DNA of 38,502 bases, from positions 1-38,502 of the forward strand of contig JAUCBJ010005238.1 in assembly GCA_032718475.1 (NCBI GenBank). Direction: 5' to 3'. This document shows, piece after piece, positions 33,101-38,502 of this stretch. The position numbers and the translations under genes were made by a program. Source of the DNA: Nemertoderma westbladi (taxonomy: Eukaryota > Xenacoelomorpha > Nemertodermatida > Nemertodermatidae). Every line of letters starts with the position of its first letter. Position 1 is the first letter of the stretch. The notes under the pieces were generated by a model, which worked only from the letters and a program-made list of their open reading frames with translations, was not told where the DNA came from and did not search any database.

Positions 33101-36100
33101 AACTCAATCCAACTACAAAAACCACACTACAAAAACCACGCATAACCGGAATAAGTGCAACTCAATCCAACTACAAAAACCACGCATATACCGGAATAAG
33201 TGCAACTCAATCCAACTACAAAAACCACGCATATACCGGAATAAGTGCAACTCAATCCAACTACAAAAACCACGCATATACCGGAATAAGTGCAACTCAA
33301 TCCAACTACAAAAACCACGCATATACCGGAATAAGTGCAACTCAATCCAACTACAAAAACCACGCATATACCGGAATAAGTGCAACTCAATCCAACTACA
33401 AAAACCACGCATATACCGGAATAAGTGCAACTCAATCCAACTACAAAAACCACGCATATACCGGAATAAGTGCAACTCAATCCAACTACAAAAACCACGC
33501 ATATACCGGAATAAGTGCAACTCAATCCAACTACAAAAACCACGCATATACCGGAATAAGTGCAACTCAATCCAACTACAAAAACCACGCATATACCGGA
33601 ATAAGTGCAACTCAATCCAACTACAAAAACCACGCATATACCGGAATAAGTGCAACTCAATCCAACTACAAAAACCACGCATATACCGGAATAAGTGCAA
33701 CTCAATCCAACTACAAAAACCACGCATATACCGGAATAAGTGCAACTCAATCCAACTACAAAAACCACGCATATACCGGAATAAGTGCAACTCAATCCAA
33801 CTACAAAAACCACGCATATACCGGAATAAGTGCAACTCAATCCAACTACAAAAACCACGCATATACCGGAATAAGTGCAACTCAATCCAACTACAAAAAC
33901 CACGCATATACCGGAATAAGTGCAACTCAATCCAACTACAAAAACCACGCATATACCGGAATAAGTGCAACTCAATCCAACTACAAAAACCACGCATATA
34001 CCGGAATAAGTGCAACTCAATCCAACTACAAAAACCACGCATATACCGGAATAAGTGCAACTCAATCCAACTACAAAAACCACGCATATACCGGAATAAG
34101 TGCAACTCAATCCAACTACAAAAACCACGCATATACCGGAATAAGTGCAACTCAATCCAACTACAAAAACCACGCATATACCGGAATAAGTGCAACTCAA
34201 TCCAACTACAAAAACCACGCATATACCGGAATAAGTGCAACTCAATCCAACTACAAAAACCACACTACAAAAACCACGCATATACCGGAATAAGTGCAAC
34301 TCAATCCAACTACAAAAACCACGCATATACCGGAATAAGTGCAACTCAATCCAACTACAAAAACCACGCATATACCGGAATAAGTGCAACTCAATCCAAC
34401 TACAAAAACCACGCATATACCGGAATAAGTGCAACTCAATCCAACTACAAAAACCACGCATATACCGGAATAAGTGCAACTCAATCCAACTACAAAAACC
34501 ACGCATATACCGGAATAAGTGCAACTCAATCCAACTACAAAAACCACGCATATACCGGAATAAGTGCAACTCAATCCAACTACAAAAACCACGCATATAC
34601 CGGAATAAGTGCAACTCAATCCAACTACAAAAACCACGCATATACCGGAATAAGTGCAACTCAATCCAACTACAAAAACCACGCATATACCGGAATAAGT
34701 GCAACTCAATCCAACTACAAAAACCACGCATATACCGGAATAAGTGCAACTCAATCCAACTACAAAAACCACGCATATACCGGAATAAGTGCAACTCAAT
34801 CCAACTACAAAAACCACGCATATACCGGAATAAGTGCAACTCAATCCAACTACAAAAACCACGCATATACCGGAATAAGTGCAACTCAATCCAACTACAA
34901 AAACCACGCATATACCGGAATAAGTGCAACTCAATCCAACTACAAAAACCACGCATATACCGGAATAAGTGCAACTCAATCCAACTACAAAAACCACGCA
35001 TATACCGGAATAAGTGCAACTCAATCCAACTACAAAAACCACGCATATACCGGAATAAGTGCAACTCAATCCAACTACAAAAACCACGCATATACCGGAA
35101 TAAGTGCAACTCAATCCAACTACAAAAACCACGCATATACCGGAATAAGTGCAACTCAATCCAACTACAAAAACCACGCATATACCGGAATAAGTGCAAC
35201 TCAATCCAACTACAAAAACCACGCATATACCGGAATAAGTGCAACTCAATCCAACTACAAAAACCACGCATATACCGGAATAAGTGCAACTCAATCCAAC
35301 TACAAAAACCACGCATATACCGGAATAAGTGCAACTCAATCCAACTACAAAAACCACGCATATACCGGAATAAGTGCAACTCAATCCAACTACAAAAACC
35401 ACGCATATACCGGAATAAGTGCAACTCAATCCAACTACAAAAACCACGCATATACCGGAATAAGTGCAACTCAATCCAACTACAAAACCACACTACAAAA
35501 CCACGCATAACCGGAATAAGTGCAACTCAATCCAACTACAAAACCACACTACAAAAACCACGCATATACCGGAATAAGTGCAACTCAATCCAACTACAAA
35601 AACCACGCATATACCGGAATAAGTGCAACTCAATCCAACTACAAAAACCACGCATATACCGGAATAAGTGCAACTCAATCCAACTACAAAAACCACAGCA
35701 TATACCGGAATAAGTGCAACTCAATCCAACTACAAAAACCACGCATATACCGGAATAAGTGCAACTCAATCCAACTACAAAAACCACGCATATACCGGAA
35801 TAAGTGCAACTCAATCCAACTACAAAAACCACGCATATACCGGAATAAGTGCAACTCAATCCAACTACAAAAACCACGCATATACCGGAATAAGTGCAAC
35901 TCAATCCAACTACAAAAACCACGCATATACCGGAATAAGTGCAACTCAATCCAACTACAAAAACCACGCATATACCGGAATAAGTGCAACTCAATCCAAC
36001 TACAAAAACCACGCATATACCGGAATAAGTGCAACTCAATCCAACTACAAAAACCACGCATATACCGGAATAAGTGCAACTCAATCCAACTACAAAAACC

Positions 36101-38502
36101 ACGCATATACCGGAATAAGTGCAACTCAATCCAACTACAAAAACCACGCATATACCGGAATAAGTGCAACTCAATCCAACTACAAAAACCACGCATATAC
36201 CGGAATAAGTGCAACTCAATCCAACTACAAAAACCACGCATATACCGGAATAAGTGCAACTCAATCCAACTACAAAAACCACGCATATACCGGAATAAGT
36301 GCAACTCAATCCAACTACAAAAACCACGCATATACCGGAATAAGTGCAACTCAATCCAACTACAAAAACCACGCATATACCGGAATAAGTGCAACTCAAT
36401 CCAACTACAAAAACCACGCATATACCGGAATAAGTGCAACTCAATCCAACTACAAAAACCACGCATATACCGGAATAAGTGCAACTCAATCCAACTACAA
36501 AAACCACGCATATACCGGAATAAGTGCAACTCAATCCAACTACAAAAACCACGCATATACCGGAATAAGTGCAACTCAATCCAACTACAAAAACCACGCA
36601 TATACCGGAATAAGTGCAACTCAATCCAACTACAAAAACCACGCATATACCGGAATAAGTGCAACTCAATCCAACTACAAAAACCACGCATATACCGGAA
36701 TAAGTGCAACTCAATCCAACTACAAAAACCACGCATATACCGGAATAAGTGCAACTCAATCCAACTACAAAAACCACGCATATACCGGAATAAGTGCAAC
36801 TCAATCCAACTACAAAAACCACGCATATACCGGAATAAGTGCAACTCAATCCAACTACAAAAACCACGCATATACCGGAATAAGTGCAACTCAATCCAAC
36901 TACAAAAACCACGCATATACCGGAATAAGTGCAACTCAATCCAACTACAAAAACCACGCATATACCGGAATAAGTGCAACTCAATCCAACTACAAAAACC
37001 ACGCATATACCGGAATAAGTGCAACTCAATCCAACTACAAAAACCACGCATATACCGGAATAAGTGCAACTCAATCCAACTACAAAAACCACGCATATAC
37101 CGGAATAAGTGCAACTCAATCCAACTACAAAAACCACGCATATACCGGAATAAGTGCAACTCAATCCAACTACAAAAACCACGCATATACCGGAATAAGT
37201 GCAACTCAATCCAACTACAAAAACCACGCATATACCGGAATAAGTGCAACTCAATCCAACTACAAAAACCACGCATATACCGGAATAAGTGCAACTCAAT
37301 CCAACTACAAAAACCACGCATATACCGGAATAAGTGCAACTCAATCCAACTACAAAAACCACGCATATACCGGAATAAGTGCAACTCAATCCAACTACAA
37401 AAACCACGCATATACCGGAATAAGTGCAACTCAATCCAACTACAAAAACCACGCATATACCGGAATAAGTGCAACTCAATCCAACTACAAAAACCACGCA
37501 TATACCGGAATAAGTGCAACTCAATCCAACTACAAAAACCACGCATATACCGGAATAAGTGCAACTCAATCCAACTACAAAAACCACGCATATACCGGAA
37601 TAAGTGCAACTCAATCCAACTACAAAAACCACGCATATACCGGAATAAGTGCAACTCAATCCAACTACAAAAACCACGCATATACCGGAATAAGTGCAAC
37701 TCAATCCAACTACAAAAACCACGCATATACCGGAATAAGTGCAACTCAATCCAACTACAAAAACCACGCATATACCGGAATAAGTGCAACTCAATCCAAC
37801 TACAAAAACCACTCAAAAACCACGCATATACCGGAATAAGTGCAACTCAATCCAACTACAAAAACCACACTACAAACCACGCATATACCGAATAAGTGCA
37901 ACTCAATCCAACTACAAAAACCACTCAAAAACCACGCATATACCGGAATAAGTGCAACTCAATCCAACTACAAAAACCACGCATATACCGGAATAAGTGC
38001 AACTCAATCCAACTACAAAAACCACGCATATACCGGAATAAGTGCAACTCAATCCAACTACAAAAACCACGCATATACCGGAATAAGTGCAACTCAATCC
38101 AACTACAAAAACCACGCATATACCGGAATAAGTGCAACTCAATCCAACTACAAAAACCACGCATATACCAGAATAAGTGCAACTCAATCCAACTACAAAA
38201 ACCACGCATATACCGGAATAAGTGCAACTCAATCCAACTACAAAAACCACGCATATACCGGAATAAGTGCAACTCAATCCAACTACAAAAACCACGCATA
38301 ACCGGAATAAGTGCAACTCAATCCAACTACAAAAACCACGCATATACCGGAATAAGTGCAACTCAATCCAACTACAAAAACCACGCATATACCGGAATAA
38401 GTGCAACTCAATCCAACTACAAAAACCACGCATATACCGGAATAAGTGCAACTCAATCCAACTACAAAAACCACGCATATACCGGAATAAGTGCAACTCA
38501 AT

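Larger units (their letters stand above)
26626..38502. repeat. 45-bp satellite array, ~260 units, open at right window edge
   Basis: The first unit is 26626-26670 and contains CACGCATATACCGG, then GTGCAACTCAATCCAACTAC. By direct count the unit has 20 A, 13 C, 5 G and 7 T, so the plus strand is strongly A/C-rich and the minus strand G/T-rich. Each unit has two CpGs (in CACGCAT and ACCGGA), the second within CCGG. Units are almost identical over nearly 12 kb. Exceptions are an early diverged unit near 26716-26760, single CpG changes, 2-bp losses giving GCATAACCGG, and 13-14-bp unit remnants. Four of six frames lack stops, giving spurious frames of up to about 1200 codons. Right boundary not in the window. 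Confidence 0.98.

Noticed and set aside
26572-38501. Very long open frames (up to ~1200 codons) on both strands in the satellite
   Set aside because: Four frames are open at once because the unit is 45 bp; frames switch at 14-bp remnants and there is no sign of selection for any one of them.
26626-38502. Resemblance to a CRISPR array (regularly spaced repeats)
   Set aside because: Units are head-to-tail without variable spacers, no cas genes exist, and the surroundings are animal-type retroelements.

Overview
The window reads as repeat-rich, AT-rich, non-coding DNA from an animal genome, most likely a marine invertebrate. This rests on the element types (APE-type LINEs, a Penelope-like reverse transcriptase, a Crypton/KIAA1958-type tyrosine recombinase), the lack of any compact gene layout, and a large satellite array. 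I cannot name the species. I see no intact host gene and no tRNA or rRNA. Every recognisable coding region belongs to a mobile element, and all are broken.

Layout. 1-740: a GC-rich compound minisatellite overlapping the C-terminal remnant of a LINE reverse transcriptase (minus strand). 741-3159: AT-rich DNA with a C24 tract, a cluster of palindromes built on ATGTTCTAGAACAT, two larger hairpins and a set of 23-bp repeats. 3160-4649: a decayed Crypton-like tyrosine recombinase with a poly(A) signal just after it. 5475-5613: a near-perfect hairpin. 6530-10500: a nearly full-length two-ORF LINE on the minus strand with many frameshifts. 10582-11490: a ~0.9-kb giant imperfect palindrome whose inner part carries the same ATGTTCTAGAACAT motif. 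11594-12242: a Penelope-like RT fossil, interrupted at 12243-12723 by a small TIR element with a 9-bp target duplication.

14468-16931 and 21607-24266 hold two independent, 5'-truncated copies of one young LINE family (about 98.7% identical by my count). Each ends in a (TAG)n tail and is flanked by its own perfect target-site duplication (11 bp and 15 bp). Between them lie a 19-bp minisatellite, a G20 tract, a direct/inverted repeat set at 18406-18905, and fragments of another RT at 19141-20591. An 18-bp minisatellite lies at 25861-25986.

26626-38502 (open at the right edge) is a satellite of about 260 near-identical 45-bp units. Because 45 is divisible by 3, four of six frames stay open for hundreds to over a thousand codons; these are artefacts, not genes. 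The array has internal structure: local 90/180-bp higher-order patterns, recurrent 13-14-bp unit remnants that divide it into blocks of about 1.0-1.3 kb, and variants concentrated at the unit's two CpG sites. Together with the transposon graveyard this suggests heterochromatin (pericentromeric, subtelomeric or similar), which is inference.
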